Positions 10,541 through 21,408 of a stretch of DNA of 64,000 nucleotides are shown here, one piece after another. Position 1 is the first letter of the stretch. Each line of letters begins with the position of its first letter. Under the pieces are notes generated by a model. That model worked only from the letters and a program-made list of their open reading frames with translations, did no database searches and was not told the DNA's origin. This DNA comes from Talpa occidentalis (Eukaryota; Chordata; Mammalia; Eulipotyphla; Talpidae): NCBI RefSeq assembly GCF_014898055.3, contig NW_023602073.1:23793784-23857783 (forward strand), in the 5' to 3' direction. A program made the position numbers and the translations under genes.

Positions 10541-11252
10541 ATGATTGATAATGTCCAGTACCTGATGGTCAAGAACTTAATACTAACTTTGGCCTCTCAA
10601 TACTTCATAACAGCAGGAGAACCCAAGGAGAGAAATGACTTCAAACATCAGGATAGTCTCACATCCTTGCATTTTAAGTCAGCTGAGCATTTCCAAGCTG
10701 GGCGAGCAGGGGGAGGGGCAGACAGACACTGAGAGTGACTGTCCAGGTTTTTTCAGCTGCTGGTCCAAAGGAACAGTGTCAATCCTCACCCAAACCACAC
10801 TATCGACTAATCATGACTGCGTAATTGTGCAGCCGAGCACACAAAAGCCTCATAGGGCTTCAGATTTGCAACCTCAGGAGTACAGCTGCATTAAATAGTC
10901 CTAAATTACTTCTGCTTCTGATCCACAACAGCGTACATGCAAATGTCAAGGGTTGGGAACTGTCACCCAAATTTTACTCCCCACCAACAGTGTTGTTGAG
11001 ATCGTCCTTATTTTACAAGCTTGGCAATCGATCGAGAAGTTAGGGTCTGCAGTGGTGGTGGACAGGCTGTGTATCCACATGAGTTCATAGTATTATTGCC
11101 GTATCACACCTAAACACACATAAAAGATGTATTTCATTCTTTGACATATTTTTCCTAAGCAGGAAAGAATTACTAGCAACTTAGTCTTTCTAAACAGTCC
11201 TCCTTTTCCTCACTTTCTGACCTTCCCATCTTCTCTTGCATCTGCACTAAGA
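10541..11252. other. Unique intronic sequence
   Basis: No repeat recognised. The stretch 10760-11060 is balanced, low in simple repeats and could be tested for cross-species conservation. Confidence 0.45.
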
Positions 11253-11281
11253 AAAATAAAACAAAACAAAACAAAACAAAA
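11253..11281 (+). repeat. (AAAAC)n microsatellite
   Basis: AAAATAAAACAAAACAAAAC and further units, about five pentamer copies. It may be the decayed tail of a retroposon, though no body is visible upstream. Confidence 0.85.
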
Positions 11282-11559
11282 TTGATCTTTTGCAAGTTCA
11301 CACAGTCACAGGAAAGAGAGACTAATATTGTGAATCTTCACGACCCATCTGCTAGAACCAGCAATGATCAATATTTTGCTTCTGTGGGTTCTTCTGATTC
11401 TTTCTCTCTCTCTGTTTCCTGTACTATTTTCAATCAAATTCTTGAAATCATGTCATTTCACTTCTACATGCAAATTCATGTCTCTCGTAGAAAAGGACAT
11501 TTTCCTAGAGACAAATCCATTATCACATCGAGCAAAATTAATAACTCTCAAATTGTTCA

Positions 11560-12330
11560 ATGTCACTTATTACAAGGGAAATGCAAATCAAAACCACAAT
11601 GAGATACCAACTCACCCCTGTGAGAATGGCCCATATCAAAAAGAATGGAATTAACAAATGATGGTGAGGTTGTGATGAAAACGGAGCTCTAATTCACTAT
11701 TGGTGGAAAGGCAAGTTGGTACAGCCCACGTGGAAAATGATATGGTTATTTCTTAAGAAAATAAAACTGCAAATTCTGTATGCTGCAGCTAGACCTCTGT
11801 TAGGTATAAGAGAGAGAAAGAGAGAAAACTGTATTATGAAAAGATCTATCTTCATCTATGTACACAGTAGACTGTCCACAATTGCCAAGTCATGGAACCA
11901 AGCTAAGTGCCCTTTAGTAGACAAATGGATAAAGAAATTGAGGATGATATATGCAGTGGAATATTACACAACTGTGAAAAAGATGAACTAGTGGCATTCG
12001 GGGCAAAATGGATGAAACTTGAGGTAATTATGTTAAGTGAAATAAGTCAAAAGGTGAAAGACCGATATGAGATGCTTTCACTCATCTGTGGAATATAAAT
12101 ATAAAAAAAACACACACACACAGGCAAGTTACTGCAAGAATAAACCTTGAAAAGAATATAATATTTACCAAAGGGAACAGGGGGAAGGTGGAAGGGGAAA
12201 GGGAGAGAGGCAGGTGGGCAATGAACTTGGGGGCCTTGGTAGAGGGTGAGTGGAACATGTGCTCATATGGAAGAACAATAGTGTAACCCCTAAAATTGAA
12301 ATAAAAATTAAAAAATTCTTTAATATTAAA
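11560..12330 (+). mobile_element. L1 ORF2 C-terminus and 3' UTR
   Basis: Contains the conserved ORF2 segments 'acaagggaaatgcaaatcaa' and 'acaatgagataccaactcac' (the HxTPVRMAxI region). Next come GVLHNCEK-like 'gtggaatattacacaactgt' and KWMKLEVIMLSEISQK, then a stop after SLICGI near 12097. The 3' UTR holds a short CA run (12109-12123), 'gggagagaggcaggtgggca', and ends in A-rich sequence near 12320. Frameshifts and stops break the upstream reading frame, so it is a dead 5'-truncated copy. It may extend a little to the left, where sequence is L1-like but diverged. Confidence 0.9.
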
Positions 12331-13225
12331 TACCTACTCTATTCAAATTATTCAATCATCTCCAAAACGTCTCTTTATGGTTCTCTTTTTAAAACATTAG
12401 GTCTAAGCGAGAGCCACCTATTGCCCATCCCTTAGGTGCTCTCTCAACACTGGAAAGACCATCCCCCACTCTTACTCCGGGTACTGTCTTGCTGAAACAC
12501 TGGACAGTTATGCTTTCTTGTGGTAACTCTCCCTGGGCTGTTTTCACCTCTGAGCTGGATGGACTCAGACTGGTAAGAGCTGTCGCCGGGCATGACACCA
12601 GCCTGGAAGGTTGATGGGCAGATTCAGGGGGTGGCGCCCCCATCCCCATCCTGGGCTCACTTACTCACCTTTATACTACTGGTCTCCGCATCCTCTGATC
12701 ACCAATGACCATACTAATTCTTTCATTAGGGGGTGCCACGACCTGATTTGATTTTCTCATCACATCATTTATCTTGCATAATTTTCTGCTTTGAATTATT
12801 TTATAAAGAAAAACTTTAATTCACCCATGAGAACTACTTCTTTTTTTACCCAAAAGTGGACTTAATTCCTACGAAGCCACGCTGTAGAATCGAGACCCTG
12901 GGTGATAAAAGATTTCACACGTCAGGGGTGCCCTTTGCACCCAGAGGAGCCGAGGCCTCAAGTGAGTGATCCTGGCCCCTCCCATATCCGGCCCCTGCCA
13001 CATTGGCCCTCATCCCCCAGGTCCACCCCGGACCCTTGCTGTGCTGACTGTCACCTATGCCAGTACACCCTCCCTGGAGACCCGGAGCCTCGCGCAGCTC
13101 CCTCCTCCTCACCTCAGGTCGCCACCCAACACAGCTGCTTGAGCAGGGACCACACGCTGCCAAACCCCAGTCCCTGTCTCTCCGCCCTCCCCAGCCCTCC
13201 TGATGGCTTCACCCAGGGGGAGCAT
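12331..13225. other. Unique intronic sequence
   Basis: AT-rich at 12330-12400 and 12760-12860, otherwise G+C-rich. The open frames at 12902-13333 (plus) and 13109-13396 (minus) overlap and resemble no family. Confidence 0.5.
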
Positions 13226-13354
13226 CTCCAGAACACGGTTCTCAAGCGTGGGTCCCACCCCGAGCCTCACACAGGCAGGGCCCTCTCCGGCCTGCAGGCC
13301 TGTACTGAGAGCGCCCTCAGGCAGCGATTCTGATGAGTCTGGTTGAAGAGCCGC

Positions 13355-13442
13355 TGCAGAGCACTTGGCAAATATGACTTCATTTAATCCTAGCATTAAC
13401 CCTCGGAGGGAGGACAGTTTTTACCCTTCCACTTCAGATGGG
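13355..13442 (-). repeat. MIR-like ancient SINE
   Basis: The plus strand has 'agagcacttggcaaatatga', 'cttcatttaatcctagcatt' and 'aaccctcggagggaggacag'. This matches the reversed MIR 3' portion (AGCACTTTAC ... CTCATTTAATCCTCACAACA ... ACCCTATGAGGTAGG). Confidence 0.65.
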
Positions 13443-13464
13443 ATTTCAGGCCCCAGACATTTTG

Positions 13465-13548
13465 GTTAGGGGGGTGTGGGGCAGGTTCTGGAATGTGCAT
13501 GGGGAGCCCGTTCCTGGGTGTTCCAGGAACACTTTGAGAACCGTCTAG
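13465..13548 (+). repeat. MER5-like DNA transposon remnant
   Basis: Has 'ggttctggaatgtgcatggg', 'gagcccgttcctgggtgttc' and 'aggaacactttgagaaccgt'. This resembles the right end of the hAT-type MER5A element (GAATTTGCATTTCTAACAAG ... CCCAGGTGATGCTG ... CCACACTTTGAGAACCACTG). A matching left end may be 'ggttctcaagcgtgggtccc' at about 13238, with the MIR fragment between; assignment is tentative. Confidence 0.5.
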
Positions 13549-15672
13549 CTCCTGACCCTGGAGCCCAGCACCGACGTCCCCTCCGCAGCATTCACACACT
13601 ACAAACAACCCCACTGAGCTATTACAGCTTACAACGCTGCTGGCCCCAGGCCTGGCAGTGGCTCCGTCCTTGCTTTCTTCTCATCACCAGATGTGATTTT
13701 TTTTTTTTTCATGGAAGAAAGAGTTTTTCCCAGACCCAAAGGGCAAGGCAAGGGCAGGCAGAGAGGACCTGGAGCCAGGGAGAAGCTCAGCTCTCGGTCT
13801 ACGTCAGATGGAAGGTGGCCCCCGCACGCGCCCACCAGGTCGAGTGCCAGGCCCACAAGAAGCATGTGGCAGCAGCCCTGGTGTGCGTGGAGGTGGGGCG
13901 GTGGCCAAGCAGCCGGGGCCCGCCCGGCTTACAGGTCTTCTGATGCAATTAGAAAATAAAACACTGTCCAGGTCACACGGAACATGGCCAGGGTCAGGGC
14001 GTGCGCACAGTGCCAGCCTGCGGTTCCTGGAGCTCAGCAGACCTGCTCGTGCCGGGCAAGGGGAAGACAAGGTCACGGGCTTGGCCGGCCGCCGGAGCGA
14101 GACACGCTTCCAAGCCCAGGCCTCTCGGCTTCCCTGCTTTGCCTCTGGAGAACCCAGCCACTTGGATGGCTTCTGGTTTATTTTTAAGTGGAGATTACAA
14201 TAAAAACAAAAATCCGACTTGATGTGACAGACGGCAGTTAAAATTAGCTCTCTCCTCCTCCACCCGATCGGGAAAGCCCTCTGCGCTATGCTCAAGCGAA
14301 CACTATCAGCCAGCCAAAGCAAGGGTCGGGGCGGGCCAGTTCCTGGGAACAGATGACTGAGAAAGAGGTCCATGGGGTGGGGGTGGGTGGGGTAATAAAG
14401 GTCTGAGGGAGCCATGAGCAGTTCTCCTCCCAACCCAAGAGAAGGTGTGGCCTCCTCCGTAGGGGCGAGCACAAGGTTCTGGAATGTTCTAAGACCCGGT
14501 GCCATCTTGTTTCTGACAGAACTTTTCCGCTCTATGTTTGCCTTTGAATTTCCTGCTCAGGGGGGTGGGGGTGGGAGCTGAGGAATTTGACACACACAGC
14601 CAAGTCCTCAGTCGAGTCCTGCCCTGGGAAATTAGGGACAACACCCCTCTGTGGTAAGGACTTTTATCCTATGTGGGAGCAGGGCTTGGAGGGCACAGCC
14701 CCAGAGCCCCCTGTGGGCACCCTGTGTTCCTCACACCCACGCCTGTGGCAGGCACAGTGAGGGCTCAGTAAACAGATGCTGAGTGACATGTTTATGACCT
14801 TCAAGTAACAGAACACTCCCTCGCCTAAATTCCCGGTGGTCAGGCCAAGCAGCCCAGCTCCAGGCTTCCATAGGTCGAAGCCCTCTGGTAACCTGTGATT
14901 CACAGCTGTGTGACCTCGAGGCAGCTGCTTATGTTCCCCAAACTATCATTGGGGCCTCACTTTCAAGAGGATCATGCAGTTCTCTCCTGGAAGTCAGGGG
15001 TTCGTCTCCCCTGGGGGGTGGCCGTCTGTCCCTCCAGAGCTGAGATGAACTTATAACCGAGTGAGCGGACTCTGAGCGGGGCCCTGAGGCAGCACTAAGT
15101 TAAAGCATCATCTGCTGTTGCTCGAAGGGACTGCTGGAAGCTACAGAAACTGCATGCTCAGAGGCCTGCACCTCACCGACTCAGCATTAAGCAAAAATTC
15201 CCAACAAGGGGGGGATCTGACATCCCTCCTGATCATCTACCCTAGGCAGCTGGAGAGTGGGAGCTGGCACCTCCATCCTCAGAGGCTGCTTCTCACCTGG
15301 ATCTCTATAAGGGCTTCCTGTGAAGGTTCATCTATTAATTCACTAGATGCTGCTGATAATTACTGTCCCTGAAGCAAAGTTCTGTTCTATTCCAGCACTG
15401 CCAAGAACGCCACGTCCAAAGCCAAGCACGACATTCACGGTGCTCTGATTTCACCCCAGTCTGTCTTCCCAACCGATTTCCCTTCCCTGTTCTCCTCACA
15501 GAACTCAAAATTCCAGCAATCGGGATGACTCTAAGTCTTACCTGCTGCCACCACTGCTCCCTGTCCCTTGACCTGTCTGCTCAGAACCCCACCCACCCAT
15601 TCAACCCTGGCTCTTTCAGTCATCCCCGGGCTAGTGAGTATCTTGCTTGTACTAAGTGTTCTTGTTTGTCAA
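13549..15672. other. Unique intronic sequence, including a candidate conserved stretch
   Basis: 13790-14110 is CpG-rich ('gcacgcgccc', 'ggccggccgccggagcg'). 13935-14290 mixes this with AT-rich words such as 'gatgcaattagaaaataaaa' and 'ggagattacaataaaaacaa'. That composition is often seen in conserved non-coding elements. The 233-codon minus frame at 13804-14505 is not supported as a gene. A 3' MIR-like scrap ('gcacagtgagggctcagtaa') lies near 14752-14772. Confidence 0.45.
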
Positions 15673-15685
15673 GAAATGCTGGTCA

Positions 15686-16181
15686 AACAAAACATTAATT
15701 TGAAAGGAAAACTGCACTCTTTTGTTTACTGCAGCACTATTTACAATAGCCAAGATGTGAAAACAACCCAAATGCCCCAAAATCCATGGATGGATCAAAA
15801 AGTTGTGGAATATTTACACAGTGGAATATTACTCAGCAATCAAAAAGGACAAACTCATACATGCCATTTGTGGTAACAAGGATGGGGCTGGAAGGGATTA
15901 TGCTAACTGAAATAAGTCAGGAGGAAAAAGGTAAATATCGAACGGTCTTACCTTTATGTGGAATATAGAGAAACCAAACAAAAGGTCAAGAAAAAGACAA
16001 AACTAGCGAGCTGACCATAGATCTGAGGCATACCGCAGGGAAGGGGGAAGGAGAGAGGTCAAAATGGGAGGAAAGAGCCGCAGGGAATACAGTGATGGTT
16101 CACGGGTGACATGGTGGTGGGAGCACTATGGGGACTAAAATGATATAGAAAAAATTCATTAATAAAAAAAGAAAAAAGAAC
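15686..16181 (+). mobile_element. L1 3' end, 5'-truncated, with 13 bp target-site duplication
   Basis: Encodes ORF2 C-terminal motifs GIFTQWNITQQS, MGLEGIMLTEISQEEKGKYR and PLCGI with a stop near 15967, followed by a ~200-bp G-rich 3' UTR and A-rich tail. Target-site duplication gaaatg(c/t)tggtca is at 15673-15685 and 16182-16194 (12 of 13 identical). The whole ~496-bp insertion is therefore delimited. Confidence 0.93.
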
Positions 16182-16194
16182 GAAATGTTGGTCA

Positions 16195-17640
16195 CGATTC
16201 TGGAGTTGTGAAGGGGATGAGGGTGGACTCCTGGCGGGGATGTGTTCTGAGAAGAAGACTGTGGTGCTGTGTGAGTGTCACACGCGGTCACACAAACCCA
16301 GACGGTAGCACCTGTTACACACCCCCTGCTCACTACACGGGTCCATGATCATATGTGCTGTCTGCAGCTGACGGGTGAGTGTATGCCACATGGAGATATG
16401 CCAGTGCGGTGGGAGGACTCAGCTGAAGGTACCTGAGAAGCAGCAGGTGCACAGAAAGCTCTCCCCTCCTCCTTTTAGCCTAAAGGTTCCTTGGTGAAGG
16501 TGCCCCTGCCCCACTCCCCTCTCCTATTCCAGGAAGAGGAAAAGAAATGACTCCTAGACTTGAATCCAAAGAACACGCCTCACTGAAATAGCCCCCACCT
16601 TCACTGCCTTCCCCCAAACATTTACCTTTGCACAAATGCTGCCCCTTTTCCATTGTCTTGTCAGTTTTCCACAAATGTATTGCTCTTTGTTGAAATTATA
16701 TCTAAGCTCTCAGGTGTGCTTCTTTCTTGTGAAACTCCAAGTGCACATAAAAATTATTAACATCCAATGATATTCTCTTGCTAATCCTATTTGCTCTTGT
16801 GAGCTGTCTTTGTTAGTTTAATTTACAGGACCCCAGGGACCAAACCTAAGAGGGTGGAAGAAAAAATCCTTTTCTCCCCTAAAGTTGTACCCCCAAAACT
16901 CACATTTCATAACTGTGTGATAATTATCAAAAGAGAATAATGCTGTGAGACAAGGAGAATCTGTGCAAAATGTAAAGTGGTGGCATTACAATAGCTTTGT
17001 CGGGTAAAAAGATGCAGCCTTTGGATTTTCTCCTTTTGTCTGAAAGCATTGGCTCTTGCCAGTTCAGGGTTGCTATTTTATCTGTGGATGGAGAATAAAG
17101 GTCAAGACAGATCCTGAGGAAGGAGCTCCAGGAGGGAGGAGGGAAGAGACCCTAGGCTGAAAGCTGGGAGATGTGGGGGGCCATATGAAAGGGTGGGGTG
17201 AGAACACAACAGCAGAAGTATGGTAGGACCAAGGGGGGGAAGCTTGTCAGTCATATCTTAGGGGACGCGATAGCTTTGTGGCTGCTACATAAATCCAAGT
17301 CAGCTTCCCACCTGCCAGGGGTTCACATTCTTTAAAATTCCTCCTCCAATTTTGATAAAATTAAAACAGAATGTTCCTCCCACCCCCTTGATATCTCAGC
17401 ACCATCTCTGTGGACACAGGTGATGATCTGTCCTCTAAGATCCTTGACAAACTTTAACATCAAGCTTTGGTTTCCTGTTCACGCCCCAGCTGCAGCATCC
17501 AGAGCCAAGCCTCAGCTTCTGATGCTGGGGAACAGCTACCCAAGGGCCAGCCTCCTCATGCAGATGTACAGGATTAAAAATGACTGCACCCATGAGAATC
17601 CACCTTCCCTCCTCTTCGCCCACAAAAACAGCATGCTCCA
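16195..17640. other. Unique intronic sequence
   Basis: No recognised repeat. AT-rich at 16640-17060. Nothing coding is apparent. Confidence 0.45.
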
Positions 17641-17652
17641 GGAGACATGGAG

Positions 17653-17776
17653 ATTTTGCATAAGAATGGCAACTTCCAAAGTGACTGGCTTTCTAACCAG
17701 AGGACAGAGGTCTTTCAAAGTGATCCAGTGCAAGAGCAGAAGCTTTGAAATCGGCTGGAAATTCCATTTTCCAGGT
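17653..17776 (+). repeat. Local direct duplication, copy A
   Basis: The first ~78 bases (17653-17730), beginning 'attttgcataagaatggcaa', match 18076-18153 at about 90% by eye. A second anchor, 'attttccaggt', at 17766-17776 matches 18171-18181, with ~18 extra bases here between the anchors. Neither copy resembles a known interspersed repeat to me over this section. Confidence 0.8.
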
Positions 17777-17885
17777 ACCAGCTGTGTGGCCGGGTGCTCA
17801 ACATACCCCCGCCTCTCTTAGGAAATGATGATAGCTCCTGACCAGAAGAGCTGGTGTGAGACTGAAAGGCAATGGTGCTAGAAGG
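17735..17885 (+). repeat. MIR-like ancient SINE (tentative)
   Basis: The sequence 'agcagaagctttgaaatcgg', 'ccaggtaccagctgtgtggc', 'cgcctctcttaggaaatgat' has the MIR order: GGAGCCAGAC, then CTAGCTGTGTGACC, then CCTCTCTG, then TGTAAAATG. It overlaps the right part of duplicated copy A. Confidence 0.45.
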
Positions 17886-18075
17886 CAGAGGGCTAGCATG
17901 TCAGCTCTAGCGCCTTGAAGCAGCACGTTAGAATAATAATTCAGGACACGGTTCAGCAGCCAGAGCCCAGGCTGTAGCCCATTGGAGGCTGTGACAGAAT
18001 GCCCCTTTAGTTCCAGGTGACCGTGGTATAAACGAACGTTTGTAAAAGTTCATAACTCTTGCAAAAGTTGGGGGC

Positions 18076-18181
18076 ATTTTGCATATGAATGGCAACTTCC
18101 AAAGTGACTGGCGGTCTAACCAGAGTACAAAGGTCTTTCAAAATGATCCATTGTGTAGAGGCAAAAAACGATTTTCCAGGT
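18076..18181 (+). repeat. Local direct duplication, copy B
   Basis: Begins 'attttgcatatgaatggcaa'. Differs from copy A at about eight positions in the first 78 and lacks ~18 bases before the shared 'attttccaggt' anchor. Centre-to-centre spacing is 423 bases. Confidence 0.8.
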
Positions 18182-20445
18182 CTCATGTGAAAAGGGACGA
18201 GACAATTGGTGTCACCGGTTCATAAAGCCGCAGAGAGCAATTCTTCTGGAGAACGGATGGGGCCTGATGGGTTCTGGGCAGCCCCACAATGAGGGGGTGA
18301 AGGGAGAACAGAGATTTCCCCCAGGGATTGTGATTTTGATGGGACCTGTGTGGAATGGACAGATTTATTTAGTATTTGGAGAAACAGATGGGGAGGCAGT
18401 GTAGGGGGAAAGTAATTATATTTAAACGAGACGTGTCTTCACGCTACACTCCTCCTTTGAGGACAAAATGGGATGTTATCATCACATAGGAGAGCTCCTG
18501 CTCCCAAAGGAAGCATCTGCAGGACACGGGGCACTTTATAAAGACAAAGACACCCTGCTTCCAGGCTTGGGGTTCACCCCATTCACAGATGCCCTTCTGA
18601 GAGCAAGTGGGGAGAGAAAGCTGTCCCCATGCAAAGTTTCGGGGGGAGAATGTTGAATTCAAAGGATTTGAAGTCTAGAAAAGTTATGCCATTGACGTAC
18701 AATTTTTGTGATCATTCAAAAGGTTTATTTCCAAAGCCATTTTTAGGGTGAGGCTGTTTCAAGGTGTAGCTTTGAGGGCACAAAGCATGATTGTTAGGAA
18801 GACAATGGTCAGAGAGCCCTGGAGAACAAGGTGGATTTGTTTGTTTCCACGTCCCCGGAAAAAGCCATACTGGTTCCCCTGGACTGTGCCTCTAGACCCT
18901 GGTTAATCATTTCTATGGATTTGGGCCAATTTAAATGTAAACGCTGCCCCCCAGAAGTTTGGGGTACGTGCTCAGTCAGCGCTTGGCATTCACGCCTTTG
19001 GCATAGTTGACCAGGCAGAGAGAGGCAAACAGAACAGAAAACCAAGGAACATTCACTGATCATCTACCCTGCCCAGAGGCTTCCTGGCAGGTGGGGTGGG
19101 GCTGCAGGACAGAATCTTTGCTATGATTCTGGAAAATCACCCCACCTAACCCTAGTCTTCCCCACACCTGGCCTGGGGAAAAAAAAATCAAATCAAGTTT
19201 GAGTGATATGCTTTACGCCAAATAAAACCAAATGTAAATTCTTTAAAAGGAAAGTTAACAGGTTGAAAAAAAAAAATCCTAGAACTGAAAACTCCACACA
19301 TGTCTCTCATTTCGTGAACAATTCCTAGCACCCAAGTGATTAACTCTGTTTTGATTCATGGACAGAGGAAACAGCCTGCCCAGGGGAGTTAAGAAGATAA
19401 TCCCAGTTTAGTAACTCCTAAGCTAGCATTTTGTTTGTCTAGGTAAGGAATATGGGTTTCAAGGCCTGGTGTGTCTGTGTGAAAACTCATTTTCAGTCAC
19501 CATTTTGTTTGCAGTCAAAAACTCTGAATTTCAAATCGAACTCATTGCCTTTGATATTTGAAGGCTATGTGTCTCCTCAACCAACCTCTTCGAAAAGCCA
19601 TTGGGTAGCTGACCCACTGAGATGCAGTCAAATTGAAAAGAACATCTCCCCTCATTTTGGCAGCCAAATAATAAACTTAAAATTGGAATTCAGAATCAAG
19701 TCCAGACCCAGAAAACTATGAAAAGGAGGTCATTTTACCCCCGACCCCCAAATTTTGGTCTACTTATCTGCATTATGGTGGTTCTCAAAGGATCAGACAT
19801 GTTCAGGGTAAAGCCCCAGAACCAGGGTTTAACCGTAGGTTCGGGGGTTCTGCTGGACATGAAAACTGGAGAACCTTTGCCACCAGGTATCAGGAAAAAC
19901 TGTGGCATTTTTCTTCTGCTTCAAAGTACCATCCCCTTCACCCGTTAGTGCTGGGGAGGAAAGACTTTTCTTCTGTCCTCTTAGGTTATGTCACTGGGGG
20001 CATGTGAATTAAACTGACAGATTAGCAAGAGACAAAAGTTTATTGATGAAGGTATACACTTGGGGGCTCACAAAGTGGTTAGAACTGGGGACTGAAGATG
20101 GAGCGGGAGTTAGAATCTCAAGGGACAATAAATGGCAGGAAGTGGTTATAAAATAGATGAAAGAAACTTCTGGAAGGTAGAGTTTATTTACTAAAGTGGT
20201 TTATGCAATTTGTCATCTCTGGTGAAAGAATCACTCTTTCCCCCTGGTTTGGGAAACGTCTCTTTACAACAGCTGCATGTTTGGGAAAGGATCTGCTTTG
20301 AAGCCGTAATGGGAAAGCACAGAGAATCTGTCCGTTCGAAGCCATCTTCATGCCACAGTGGCTGATTCTGGGTCCCTTCATTAGCAAACATAGCCCCCTG
20401 CCCACATGTATCCCCTAATCACACTATATCGTGGAAACAAGAGTT
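18182..20445. other. Unique intronic sequence with a possible unclassified old retroelement
   Basis: 20010-20190 ('gacagattagcaagagacaa', 'aagtttattgatgaaggtat', 'tataaaatagatgaaag') has the feel of an old LTR or LINE 3' end, but I cannot assign a family. The rest shows no recognisable repeat or exon. Confidence 0.4.
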
Positions 20446-20448
20446 AGT

Positions 20449-20585
20449 CCCATTTTACAGCGTGGCTCTGGAGGATGTAACCAAACGGGCCTCCGGGCAT
20501 ATGGTTTATTGTATTCAGGAACTGAACTCAGGTCTTCTGATTTTAAATGCCAGATTTATGCTTTTAACAACAAAGCAAACAACAC
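20449..20585 (-). repeat. MIR-like ancient SINE
   Basis: The plus strand has 'cccattttacagcgtggctc', later 'gaactgaactcaggtcttct' and 'gccagatttatgcttttaac', matching the reversed MIR order (CCATTTTACAG ... GAACCCAGGTCT ... CCATGCTCTTAAC). Confidence 0.7.
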
Positions 20586-21001
20586 TCGCTCCATAGACAC
20601 CCACACCCACCCATCATTTAAACATACTGACTTCCTTCCAGTCATCTGCTTTCAATGAGACCAGGCCAGTTCCTCACCAGACCATCAGGGAGACCACCCC
20701 TTCCTAAATGAAACCCATCAATGAGGCTTGCTTGGGGGTTTTCTAAGACACAATTAAACACTCAGCAATTCGCCAGAGCCTAAGGAACTCAGGCTGTTCT
20801 TGATCCATCCAAGTGCTTCCAAACACAACGACACTGACTGACAACCTCGGGGCTGGGTTCGTGAGACCTGGGTAAGCCCTGACACCATCACCATCACCCA
20901 CGTGTTCCTGCTGACAAGCAGCTCAACACACGAGGAGGAAGAAAACGCTTCATATAGAAAAGCGCGAGGGGGGGAGGTAGGAGATGGCAGTAGGAGCTCC
21001 C
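20586..21001. other. Unique intronic sequence
   Basis: No element recognised before the microsatellite. Confidence 0.45.
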
Positions 21002-21002
21002 A

Positions 21003-21056
<54 letters not shown>
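21003..21056 (+). repeat. Compound microsatellite (TC)12(TA)15
   Basis: Uninterrupted TC dinucleotides at 21003-21026 pass directly into uninterrupted TA dinucleotides at 21027-21056. The purity suggests recent length change, and the TA part is likely polymorphic. Confidence 0.97.
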
Positions 21057-21061
<5 letters not shown>

Positions 21062-21124
21062 TTTTATAAAGAAGACTGGCGTCCAGGATCAGTTGGTAGG
21101 AGCTGTGCAGCTCCAGAGAAAGGA

Positions 21125-21408
21125 ATTTCTTTTTTTTTTTTTTAAAGATTTATTTATTTATACAAGCACTGGGTACAGTCAGAAGCGCGGGAGGGTGAGA
21201 GAATTCACCAGAGCCAGAGCGGGGAGCAGAGCAGGCAGAAGGACCGAAGTACACTGCTGAGGGGAACAGCGGGCAGCAGGAGAGGTCTGCGCGCCATGCG
21301 GGACCCTCCTCCGGTGGCCGGGGAGCAGCCGGGGATCGAACCGGCGCTGCAGAGGCTGCGGGCAGCTTCACAACCCAGCGCTCAACCGCTGCGCCACCGG
21401 GGAGGCCC
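21125..21408 (-). mobile_element. tRNA-derived SINE, younger CpG-rich subfamily
   Basis: Reverse full-length copy. It shares subfamily-diagnostic words with 37801-38030 and 57353-57675: reversed 'GCGCAGCGGTTGAGCGCTGGGTTG', 'GCGCCGGTTCGATCCCCGGC', 'CTTCTGACTGTACCCAGTGC'. It retains many CpGs (for example 'gcgccaccggggaggccc'), implying a recent insertion. The B box GGTTCGATCC is intact. Confidence 0.93.

Noticed and set aside
13804..14505. 233-codon minus-strand frame
   Set aside because: G+C-driven openness, overlaps plus-strand frames of similar length, and resembles no family.
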